DNA from: an uncultured Nitrospinaceae bacterium
GTDB taxonomy: Bacteria > Nitrospinota > Nitrospinia > Nitrospinales > VA-1
DNA length: 6,864 bases
Reading direction: 5' to 3'
NCBI GenBank assembly: GCA_905182935.1
Contig: CAJJDL010000184.1
Location: 1 to 6,864, forward strand
Shown piece after piece: positions 1 through 5,763 of the stretch. The translations under genes and the position numbers were made by a program. How positions within the stretch are numbered: the stretch's first letter is position 1; every line of letters starts with the position of its first letter. The notes below the pieces were generated by a model that was given only the letters and a program-made list of their open reading frames with translations, did no database searches and was not told the DNA's origin.

Positions 1-566
1 CTCCTCAAAAATTTGCTGTTATCTGTGAACTTGTTTTATGGCGAGAGCAAGAAGCACAATCTAGAGACTGTCTAGCCAAAAATATTGTGAGAGACGAGTC
101 GCTTTTAGAATTGGCACGAAAATCCCCAGATAACGTTCAAGGACTTGAGTTAATTCGAGGCTTGCATAAAAATGAAATAGGTCGTAGCAAACAAATGATT
201 TTTGCAGCAATTCAAAGAGGGTTAAACCTTCCGTTAAATAAGGTTCCTAAATTACCAGAATTAGATATCTATAAACCTCATCCAGGTGTAGAAGAAATGC
301 TTTCCGCTTTTGTTCAAATTCGTGCAGAGCAGTTAAAGATTGAACCAAGTGTTCTGGCTGGCCGTAAAACAATTAATGATTTTGTGAAATGCTTTGACAA
401 GAAACTCGACATTAAAAACCACCCTCTGCTATGTGGTTGGAGGAAGAATGCGATTGGTGATCAACTTCACTTGGTCTTAAAGGGGCAAAAGGCTATAGCT
501 ATAAATGATGAAGGGAAGCCCATAGATTTTTCTATCGAAGCAGGTTCTAACGATTCTTTCCGGTAA
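1..566 (+). CDS. rnd: Ribonuclease D, C-terminal part (5' end outside window)
   Basis: 3'-to-5' exoribonuclease that trims tRNA precursors and other small structured RNAs in the cytoplasm. The open frame runs in from the window edge (first full codon at base 3) and gives 187 residues ending at TAA 564-566. The GTG at 87 is an internal Val codon, not the start, because the family match continues upstream of it (LVLWREQEAQSRD, then the NIVRDESLLELA stretch). The visible part covers the first HRDC domain (about residues 1-75, including the GLELIRGLHKNEIGRS segment) and the second HRDC-like helical domain (about residues 95-160, including IRAEQLKIEPSVLAGRK). The DEDD-type exonuclease catalytic domain lies before the window. 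The downstream neighbour at 606 converges on it, leaving a 39-base gap. Identity rests on the paired HRDC architecture and the WREQEA motif typical of RNase D; a RecQ helicase C-terminus is less likely because it normally has a single HRDC domain. Confidence 0.88.
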   Translation, partial: PQKFAVICELVLWREQEAQSRDCLAKNIVRDESLLELARKSPDNVQGLELIRGLHKNEIGRSKQMIFAAIQRGLNLPLNKVPKLPELDIYKPHPGVEEMLSAFVQIRAEQLKIEPSVLAGRKTINDFVKCFDKKLDIKNHPLLCGWRKNAIGDQLHLVLKGQKAIAINDEGKPIDFSIEAGSNDSFR

Positions 567-576
567 TACCAATTTT

Positions 577-594
577 TTTTAAGTTAACTTAAAA
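577..594. repeat. 18-bp perfect palindrome in convergent gap
   Basis: TTTTAAGTTAACTTAAAA is its own reverse complement. It sits between the stop of rnd and the stop of the convergent TPR gene. As RNA it could fold into a 7-bp, almost wholly A-U stem with a UUAA loop. Neither strand has a U-run after the stem: on the + strand the T-run comes before it. It is therefore a poor intrinsic terminator, but its position suits a weak bidirectional transcription end or a protein-binding site. Confidence 0.35.
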
Positions 595-605
595 TGTAGA
601 ATGGC

Positions 606-1208
606 TTATCGGTGTTGAATTCTAAATAATTTCTTCAACTCTCCAAACTGACGGCTTTGACGTAAATTTTCAATGTCGGGGTCACTTTTTAGCATTTTTT
701 GATCATTGAATCCATTTTGGATTGCTTCTTTTAATGCTTCCATTCCCATAGCGGTTTTTCCTAAGAGTGAATAGTAGCAGGCAAGATTATAGTGGAGAAG
801 AGGGTGACTTGGATTAATAGACTTAAGAATATTTAGATACTTTAATGCTAGGTCAAACTGTTTTGTGCTTAAATATGCGGTGCTAATGTTGATGTAAGAT
901 TCTTCAAAGTCTTTATTGTGATGTAAGGCCATTTTGTAGTTACTTATGGCTTCTTCGAAGTTGCTCTGCTTTAAGAGGTTATTTCCTTCATTATAATGGT
1001 AAATTCCCATGCGTTTCTGAGATTGTGGGTCTTGATGATTTGTTTCATCATGATTGTGGAGATTTTTTTCATGGTTAAAATGAGAAATAATTTTCTCAGC
1101 TGTTATTTTTTGATTATTTAGAACTAAATCTTTTGCAATATAAAAAAATAATCCAACCGCCATGAGGAGGAGTATTAACTTTAGGTTTTTTGCCAAGGTA
1201 TTGATCAT
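606..1208 (-). CDS. Membrane-anchored TPR protein with His-rich linker
   Basis: A 200-residue protein of unknown specific function. Residues 1-7 are short and basic, and 8-27 form one hydrophobic helix (LILLLMAVGLFFYIA), which looks like an uncleaved signal anchor leaving the rest outside the inner membrane. Residues about 43-60 form a polar linker with His at 43, 46, 51, 53 and 58. Tetratricopeptide repeats follow at about 68-101 and 102-135. A third helical pair at about 136-195 carries the pattern NLACYYSLLG...AIQNGF...SDPDIENLR, typical of the TPR 'end-of-group' type. TPR domains usually bind protein partners. The start is the only ATG before an upstream in-frame stop (TAA 1218-1220); no Shine-Dalgarno sequence precedes it. 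The maf-type gene lies 47 bases upstream on the same strand, so co-transcription and a shared surface or glycosylation role are plausible but not shown. It ends in TAA. Confidence 0.8.
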   Translation of the reverse strand: MINTLAKNLKLILLLMAVGLFFYIAKDLVLNNQKITAEKIISHFNHEKNLHNHDETNHQDPQSQKRMGIYHYNEGNNLLKQSNFEEAISNYKMALHHNKDFEESYINISTAYLSTKQFDLALKYLNILKSINPSHPLLHYNLACYYSLLGKTAMGMEALKEAIQNGFNDQKMLKSDPDIENLRQSRQFGELKKLFRIQHR

Positions 1209-1219
1209 TATGGAATGTT

Positions 1220-1250
1220 AAAAAAATAAACTTGAAAGAGTTGGAAGTTT
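1220..1250 (-). terminator. Possible weak intrinsic terminator/attenuator between maf-type gene and TPR gene
   Basis: Read on the - strand, AAACTT (1250-1245) and AAGTTT (1233-1228) can pair around an 11-base loop and are followed, after one A, by seven T (1226-1220). This is the arrangement of an intrinsic terminator, but the stem is only 6 bp with one G-C pair, so it is weak. It lies after the stops of the maf-type gene and ends 11 bases before the TPR start codon, so it could reduce expression of the second gene rather than separate the two. In such AT-rich DNA it may be chance. Confidence 0.25.
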
Positions 1251-1258
1251 TACTACTA
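1250..1258 (-). other. Three stop codons in a row (TAG TAG TAA) ending the maf-type gene
   Basis: The 467-residue frame ends in Lys, then TAG (1258-1256), TAG (1255-1253) and TAA (1252-1250), all in the same frame. Tandem stops guard against readthrough of a leaky first stop. The other TAG-ending gene here (4947) also has a second stop immediately after. Confidence 0.9.
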
Positions 1259-2659
1259 TTTAATCAAGAACCTTGCTAACTCATTTGCTGATCCAAGGGA
1301 AACTGTATTATGAATTTTGGCTCCGTGAGAACATAAATTATATATTTTTGTTTTTGGGTTTACTTCAACTATTTCTTCTATTGCTCTCAGGTAGCTATAC
1401 ATTGCCTGGTTGGTGACTACTTCACTTCCGCTATTAGTTTCGACACTAATAGTTTTATCTTTTCTGCTTTTTGAGTAGTGTATTTGGTTGAGAAAACTGC
1501 CATTACCTAGTTCGTCCACCATCTGATCGTTACTGTTAGAGAAACTGGAGTATATCCTGTTATTTGGAAATGATAGGTCTTGTCCGATAAGAAAAATTGG
1601 GTCACAGCCAAATTTGATTAAGGAGTCTAGTGCAAGACAAGAAACAGATCCTCCAGTTTGAGTACTTCCTTTATTATTGGCGTTAAATATTTCTTTATTT
1701 GATGGGGAGAGTTTATTTTTAAATACTATAAATTTTTCACCTTTATAACAATGAACAACTTTAGTGTTTGCTGTTGGTGTGAATATTAATTTTGCAGGAC
1801 TATCAAGGTCTTCTTGAAAATACTGAAAGCTTTCTTCTTGTGGGTCGAGTGAAAAAACATAACTTGGGGTAATGTGCTCTCGAGAAAGAATTGGTAGTGC
1901 TGTGTCGACACAAGCTAGAACAAAATTTTTATCAATTTGTCTAAGGTAAGGCAGGATGTTATCAAGAGAAGGTCCAGCGCTAATTAATAATCCAGGTTTG
2001 CCTATGTGCCTCGAATTTAAACTGTTTATTCCATCACTTTGCGCCACTATTGCTTTATTTAACTCGTAGTTTGTCTTTTCAGCTTTGCCAAGAACGGCTA
2101 AGAATCTTCGCTCCATCAATAAAACTTCTAAGGAATTTGTTAATTTAGGAAAATTTAAAGGGATGCATTTAAATGAAGGCATATGGAATAGAACCTTAAG
2201 GTTTTCTGATTCTTTTACCTGCATTCGCTTCATATGAGTTGTGATTTCCATTGAAACTGTTTCTTCATCTAATCCAAAAACGAGATGGAACCTATCGTCT
2301 TCAAATATTAATGATTGATCCCTTAGTATGATTGCTGATTGCAATAAATCTGGGTTTAGCTCTATAACGAGAAGATTACCATGGGGACCAATTTTCTTTA
2401 ATATAGAGTCGATGTGATAACCTAGTCCAAAACCATAAAGGCAAACTTGACTGCCTACTTTTATTTCATTTGAAAATACTTGTCCTTCTTTTACCGGGTC
2501 ATACATACTATGTATAAGTATACTATTGAGCCATACAGTATTTTCTCCAGTGGATGTAGTCTTTACCTTTACAGAAGAGGGTAGACTTTCTTTTAGTATT
2601 TTTACGCTGGGACTATCCTGTTTAAGTAGTTGGATATTTTTTTTAAAATACTGACTCAT
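1256..2659 (-). CDS. Maf-type motility accessory factor / DUF115 glycosyltransferase
   Basis: Likely transfers a nonulosonic acid (pseudaminic- or legionaminic-type sugar) onto Ser/Thr of flagellin or another surface protein; this is the known role of Maf proteins, while the sugar and target here are inferred. In the 467 residues I see the Maf N-terminal motif LHS-Y-DP-EG in the form LIHSMYDPVKEG (48-59), a Gly-rich Rossmann-like segment YGFGLGYH (75-82), an acidic strand end VIELNP (98-103), the central DUF115 signature SAGPSLD (227-233), DTALPIL and FSLDPQ (252-274), and GGSVSCLALD...GCDPIFLIGQDLSF (336-364). The NLCSHGAKI segment (441-449) matches the usual end of the central domain. At 467 residues it is shorter than many Maf proteins (often over 600), so the variable C-terminal helical domain seems to be absent. 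No flagellar gene is in the window. It leads the unit with the TPR gene 47 bases downstream. No Shine-Dalgarno is visible. It ends in tandem stops. Confidence 0.85.
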   Translation of the reverse strand: MSQYFKKNIQLLKQDSPSVKILKESLPSSVKVKTTSTGENTVWLNSILIHSMYDPVKEGQVFSNEIKVGSQVCLYGFGLGYHIDSILKKIGPHGNLLVIELNPDLLQSAIILRDQSLIFEDDRFHLVFGLDEETVSMEITTHMKRMQVKESENLKVLFHMPSFKCIPLNFPKLTNSLEVLLMERRFLAVLGKAEKTNYELNKAIVAQSDGINSLNSRHIGKPGLLISAGPSLDNILPYLRQIDKNFVLACVDTALPILSREHITPSYVFSLDPQEESFQYFQEDLDSPAKLIFTPTANTKVVHCYKGEKFIVFKNKLSPSNKEIFNANNKGSTQTGGSVSCLALDSLIKFGCDPIFLIGQDLSFPNNRIYSSFSNSNDQMVDELGNGSFLNQIHYSKSRKDKTISVETNSGSEVVTNQAMYSYLRAIEEIVEVNPKTKIYNLCSHGAKIHNTVSLGSANELARFLIK

Positions 2660-2678
2660 TGTATTGAGAGAATTATAA

Positions 2679-2706
2679 TTTATAGAATCTTTTCAAAAGT
2701 AATCAA
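2679..2706 (-). promoter_or_regulatory. Candidate sigma70-like promoter for the maf-type gene
   Basis: On the - strand TTGATT (2706-2701) and TATAAA (2684-2679) are separated by 16 bases, about 20 bases before the ATG at 2659. A perfect TATAAT (2677-2672) lies just downstream without a well-placed -35. Either would give a very short leader, which agrees with the missing ribosome binding site. The region is only about 16% G+C, so TATAAT-like words are expected by chance. Confidence 0.3.
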
Positions 2707-2715
2707 TAGTAATGA

Positions 2716-2744
2716 TTTATATAGTATTTTGTCTAATTTATAAT
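2716..2744 (+). promoter_or_regulatory. mutL: Candidate promoter for mutL
   Basis: A perfect -10 hexamer TATAAT (2739-2744) lies 17 bases after TTTATA (2716-2721), a 4-of-6 match to the -35 consensus. Transcription would begin near 2751 and give a leader of about 130 bases. A second possibility is TTGATA (2800-2805) with TAAATT (2823-2828), also at 17 bases. The AT-rich background makes both uncertain. Confidence 0.28.
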
Positions 2745-2880
2745 AATTATTGGAATTTTATAATTTATTGAGTTCTTAAATTAATTATATCTAAGGTTTT
2801 TGATATGTTCTTGTAATCTTAATAAATTTATACTAAAAAGTTTATTGTAATTCGCCATACTTTATTAATTTTTTATATTC

Positions 2881-4728
2881 ATGACTATGATGCAGCAAAA
2901 TATTAAAAAACCACATGTACGAATACTTCCAGATGACTTAGCCAATCAAATCGCTGCTGGAGAGGTTGTGGAAAGGCCAATGTCTGTTGTAAAGGAGCTT
3001 GTTGAAAATTCAGTTGATGCTTGTGCCACGAGGATTTTAATCGAAATCGAACAGGGTGGGAAATTTTTTATTCGGGTTACAGATAATGGTGTTGGGCTCT
3101 CATCGGAAGATGCTCAGCTAGCTTTTTTACGACATGCGACAAGTAAAATTAGGAATGCTTCAGATCTTGAGAGAATAGTTTCATTAGGTTTTAGGGGAGA
3201 AGCGCTTCCAAGTATCGCCTCAGTTTCTAAAATCCGTATGATAACCTCTGATGACGAACATCGAGGGGGTACACAAATTGTCATAGAAGGCGGTGGAACT
3301 TCTAATGTTAAGGAAATATCTTGTCCACGTGGGACAACCATTGAGGTTTCGCAACTTTTTTATAATACACCTGCTCGGAAAAAATTTCTTAAAGGAGATG
3401 GGACTGAATCTTCTCACATTTCACAAGTTGTTACTCAGCAAGCCTTAGCATATCCACATGTTCATTTTACTCTGATCAATAACGATCGTAAAGTTATTGA
3501 TGTTTTACCAACTGACCAAAATTTATATCGTATAGCAGAATTATTTGGAGCTGACCTTGCTAAAGAACTAGTGCTGGTAACTGCTGAAACGAGTGACTAC
3601 CGTCTTAATGGATTTATTTCGAGCCCTGTTTATACTAGGTCATCACGTTCTGCTCAGTATTGTTATGTGAATCAGCGTTTTATTCGCGATAAAGTAATCT
3701 TTCATTCCACTCAACATGGCTATAGCCATCTTATTCCTAGAGGTAAGCATCCTGCGATTTACCTTTTTTTGACAATGGATCCAAAACTATATGATGTAAA
3801 TGTTCATCCAGCCAAAGCAGAAGTTCGATTCGCATTTCAGCAGGAGGTCCATCGGTTTGTAAGTGGAGCTGTTAAAGAAGCTTTAAGTGCTAGTAAAAAT
3901 ATAGCTTTACCAAATTTGTCTCTAACTGGCCACAAAAATAATATGACTCAGCCGCAAAAAAAAATAGACTTTACCGAAACTATGAAATCAAGTTATTTAA
4001 AGACTCAATCTTCTGAAGACTTGTCTTCTGCAGTAGAGTTTATGTATAAAGTGCCAGAGTTGAAGGCCTATGACTCAATGAATGAGAATCATTCACGGTC
4101 ACAAATTGAAATATTTCATGATAAACCTAACCCTGTTGCCAATCTTATTTATTCTGAGTTTGAGCCTCTAGGGCAGTTGGATCGGTCATTTATCCTGATG
4201 CAGGGGAAATTGGGTATACTGGTTGTTGATCAGCACGTAGCCCATGAGAGAGTACTTTATGATCAGTTTAGTAAAGCGGCAAAAAATAGAAAAAGTGAAG
4301 TTCAACAATTACTATTCCCGCTATCTCTAGAGTTTTCACATGGCGAGTCAGAACTGCTAGGCCGTTATCAAAAACGCTTGGGCGAGCTTGGACTCGAATT
4401 GGAGTCTTTTGGTAAGAATGATTTTTTATTGAGATCTGTACCTGCAATTTTAAAAAAGAATAATCACGCAGAAATTATGCGTGAAATTGTGGATATGCTT
4501 CCAACTGAAAATCATGAGGAAGTTCTAAATAATAAATTTGAAGAAATACTTATAATGATGTCTTGCCGTAACGCAATAAAAATAAATACGACATTGAACT
4601 TGAGTCAGATTAGCAAACTTATTTCTGACTTACAGGGAACTTCGATGCCATATACATGTCCTCACGGTCGTCCTATTGCGTTACTATACGAAATGGATAC
4701 TATTCTAAAGAAGTTTTTACGTAAGTAA
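2881..4728 (+). CDS. mutL: DNA mismatch repair protein MutL, endonuclease type
   Basis: Couples mismatch recognition by MutS to strand cutting and removal. The N-terminal GHKL ATPase domain (about 11-335) has all usual motifs: ANQIAAGEVVERP (21-33), ELVENSVDA with the hydrolytic Glu39 and Mg-binding Asn43, DNGVGL (68-73), RHATSKI (84-90), GFRGEAL (103-109), NTPARKKFLK (162-171) and VNVHPAKAEVRF (from 306). A polar linker (about 336-430) leads to the dimerisation/endonuclease domain with DQHVAHERVLYD (450-461), SCRNAI (561-566) and CPHGRP (593-598). These metal-site motifs are absent from E. coli MutL and mark the nicking type. The first motif departs from the consensus DQHA-x2-E-x4-E: Val453 replaces Ala, and Asp461 replaces the last Glu. 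Length 615 is normal. The first ATG (2881) is used here because an in-frame stop lies at 2866-2868; ATGs at 2887 and 2890 are equally possible, as none has a Shine-Dalgarno sequence. Its neighbours diverge upstream and converge downstream, so it is probably transcribed alone. Confidence 0.97.
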   Translation: MTMMQQNIKKPHVRILPDDLANQIAAGEVVERPMSVVKELVENSVDACATRILIEIEQGGKFFIRVTDNGVGLSSEDAQLAFLRHATSKIRNASDLERIVSLGFRGEALPSIASVSKIRMITSDDEHRGGTQIVIEGGGTSNVKEISCPRGTTIEVSQLFYNTPARKKFLKGDGTESSHISQVVTQQALAYPHVHFTLINNDRKVIDVLPTDQNLYRIAELFGADLAKELVLVTAETSDYRLNGFISSPVYTRSSRSAQYCYVNQRFIRDKVIFHSTQHGYSHLIPRGKHPAIYLFLTMDPKLYDVNVHPAKAEVRFAFQQEVHRFVSGAVKEALSASKNIALPNLSLTGHKNNMTQPQKKIDFTETMKSSYLKTQSSEDLSSAVEFMYKVPELKAYDSMNENHSRSQIEIFHDKPNPVANLIYSEFEPLGQLDRSFILMQGKLGILVVDQHVAHERVLYDQFSKAAKNRKSEVQQLLFPLSLEFSHGESELLGRYQKRLGELGLELESFGKNDFLLRSVPAILKKNNHAEIMREIVDMLPTENHEEVLNNKFEEILIMMSCRNAIKINTTLNLSQISKLISDLQGTSMPYTCPHGRPIALLYEMDTILKKFLRK

Positions 4729-4946
4729 TTTTTTACTCTAAGGTCAGGAATTTCTCTTTAGCGGGTTTGTTTATGGAGAGGGGGATTTACTCTTAATTGG
4801 TTATATTTTTTTACAGGTTTGTTTTGTTTAAACTTGTTATTGTTTTTATTCGTGTTGATGTTTATTTGCTAATGACTTTTAATTTTTGTGCTAAAACAGT
4901 CATAAAAAGTATCAGATAAGTATCTAATTTTTGGACATAGACTTTA
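4729..4946. other. Convergent intergenic region, T-rich on + strand, no gene seen
   Basis: A 218-base gap between the ends of mutL and the TPR gene. I find no credible ORF or RNA gene in it. It is rich in T on the + strand, with recurring GTTTGTTT-like words (around 4765 and 4817-4828). A possible stem ATGACT (4872-4877) with AGTCAT (4898-4903) lacks a U-run on its 3' side in either direction. Two copies of AAGTATC (4907-4913 and 4918-4924) lie 11 bases apart. Nothing meets a reasonable standard for an intrinsic terminator. Confidence 0.6.
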
Positions 4947-4949
4947 CTA
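4944..4949 (-). other. Double stop (TAG TAA) ending the TPR gene
   Basis: The 253-residue frame ends ...GIELA, then TAG (4949-4947), followed at once in frame by TAA (4946-4944). This is the second of the two TAG-ending genes in the window, and both have back-up stops. Confidence 0.9.
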
Positions 4950-5708
4950 GGCAAGCTCAATACCATTTTTTCTCAAAAATTTGTATGCTTCGTCTATCCA
5001 GTAGCGTTCTTTTTCGAGCTTGTAGTCTGGCAAGTCTTTTGATGAACCAATAATTGATTTCATCTGACTGATCGCTTCATCTTTTTCCCCACCCTTGTCA
5101 AGGAGATTTGCATAATGGTATTGAGCTTTAAAAAAATGAAATGAATTAGTTACTTCTCTATAGGTCTTTAGTGCTTTTTCATCTAATCCCGCCATTCTAT
5201 AACATTCTGCTAAACCTAAAATAGCATTTCCGTAGTCATACTTTTTATCTATCTTAATTAGTTCTTCGAGTACTTCGGCACAATCGGTGAAGTTCTCCAT
5301 TGCATGTAGAGACTTTGCTAGCCCATAGCGAGCTTCATTAGATTCGTCATCTCTTTGAATGGCCTCTTTAAACTGAATAACGGCTTTCTCGAATTCTTTT
5401 TGTTCGAGATAAGCATGTCCAAGTTTTTCATAATGGTAGGCTTTATTAAATTTGCCTATCATATCTTTTAGTTGGAGAGTTTCTTCAGTTTCTACATCAT
5501 GAGGTTTGGTTTTGGCTTTTATTGTTTGAAGAATTGAGCGATGAGACGAATTGCTTGCTTTTGATTTAACTGTGAAATAGTAAGCTACTGCACCAACAGG
5601 AAAAAGAACCACCATAATAATAATCCATATGAAATGTTCCTTACGTTGCATGCAATCTATACACATCCAAACCATGAAAACTAATGACAATGTTATTAAA
5701 ATATCCAT
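4947..5708 (-). CDS. TPR protein with two N-terminal membrane helices (PLDc_N-like)
   Basis: Not a recognised named gene. The 253-residue protein opens with two membrane helices (about 2-17 and 26-45) joined by a short polar turn CIDCMQRKEH. The pattern WMCIDC...FIWIIIMVVLFPVGAVAYYF resembles the phospholipase D N-terminal (PLDc_N) membrane module, which here has no phospholipase domain attached. A polar linker (about 46-85) leads to roughly four TPR units at 89-122, 123-156, 158-191 and 193-226 (for example AYLEQKEFEKAVIQFKEAI and GLAECYRMAGLDEKALKTYREV). The hairpin topology suggests that the TPR domain faces the cytoplasm and acts as a docking platform; this is inferred. The gene follows panD by 55 bases on the same strand and may be in the panCD transcript, although nothing in it suggests a role in pantothenate synthesis. 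No clear Shine-Dalgarno is present. It ends TAG-TAA. Confidence 0.8.
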   Translation of the reverse strand: MDILITLSLVFMVWMCIDCMQRKEHFIWIIIMVVLFPVGAVAYYFTVKSKASNSSHRSILQTIKAKTKPHDVETEETLQLKDMIGKFNKAYHYEKLGHAYLEQKEFEKAVIQFKEAIQRDDESNEARYGLAKSLHAMENFTDCAEVLEELIKIDKKYDYGNAILGLAECYRMAGLDEKALKTYREVTNSFHFFKAQYHYANLLDKGGEKDEAISQMKSIIGSSKDLPDYKLEKERYWIDEAYKFLRKNGIELA

Positions 5709-5763
5709 GTTTAAACGACTCGTTCTAAATAGTTTATTTGAGAGAGAAAAGTAATTATAAAAA

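Noticed and set aside
87..89. GTG as the start of the first + strand gene
   Set aside because: RNase D homology continues upstream to the window edge in the same frame, so this is an internal Val codon.
2660..2880. AT-rich divergent region as a replication origin or small-RNA locus
   Set aside because: About 16% G+C, but I see no DnaA boxes, iterons, strong hairpin or terminator; an ordinary promoter region is the simpler reading.
3114..3417. Two overlapping open frames on the - strand inside mutL
   Set aside because: They lie opposite the strongly conserved MutL ATPase domain, their protein sequences match no family I know, and mutL fully explains the region.
4826..4833. GTTTAAAC octamer, also found at 5709-5716
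   Set aside because: A short AT-rich palindrome; two copies in unrelated contexts are expected by chance.
4872..4903. ATGACT...AGTCAT stem as a terminator between mutL and the TPR gene
   Set aside because: The 20-base loop is long, and neither strand has a U-run after the stem (A-run on +, none on -).
4907..4924. Two AAGTATC copies 11 bases apart
   Set aside because: Only 7 bp and two copies in AT-rich DNA; not enough to call a binding array.
5754..5759. TATAAT on the - strand between panD and the TPR gene as an internal promoter
   Set aside because: No -35-like hexamer at 16-18 bases upstream; the -10 word alone is common in this composition.
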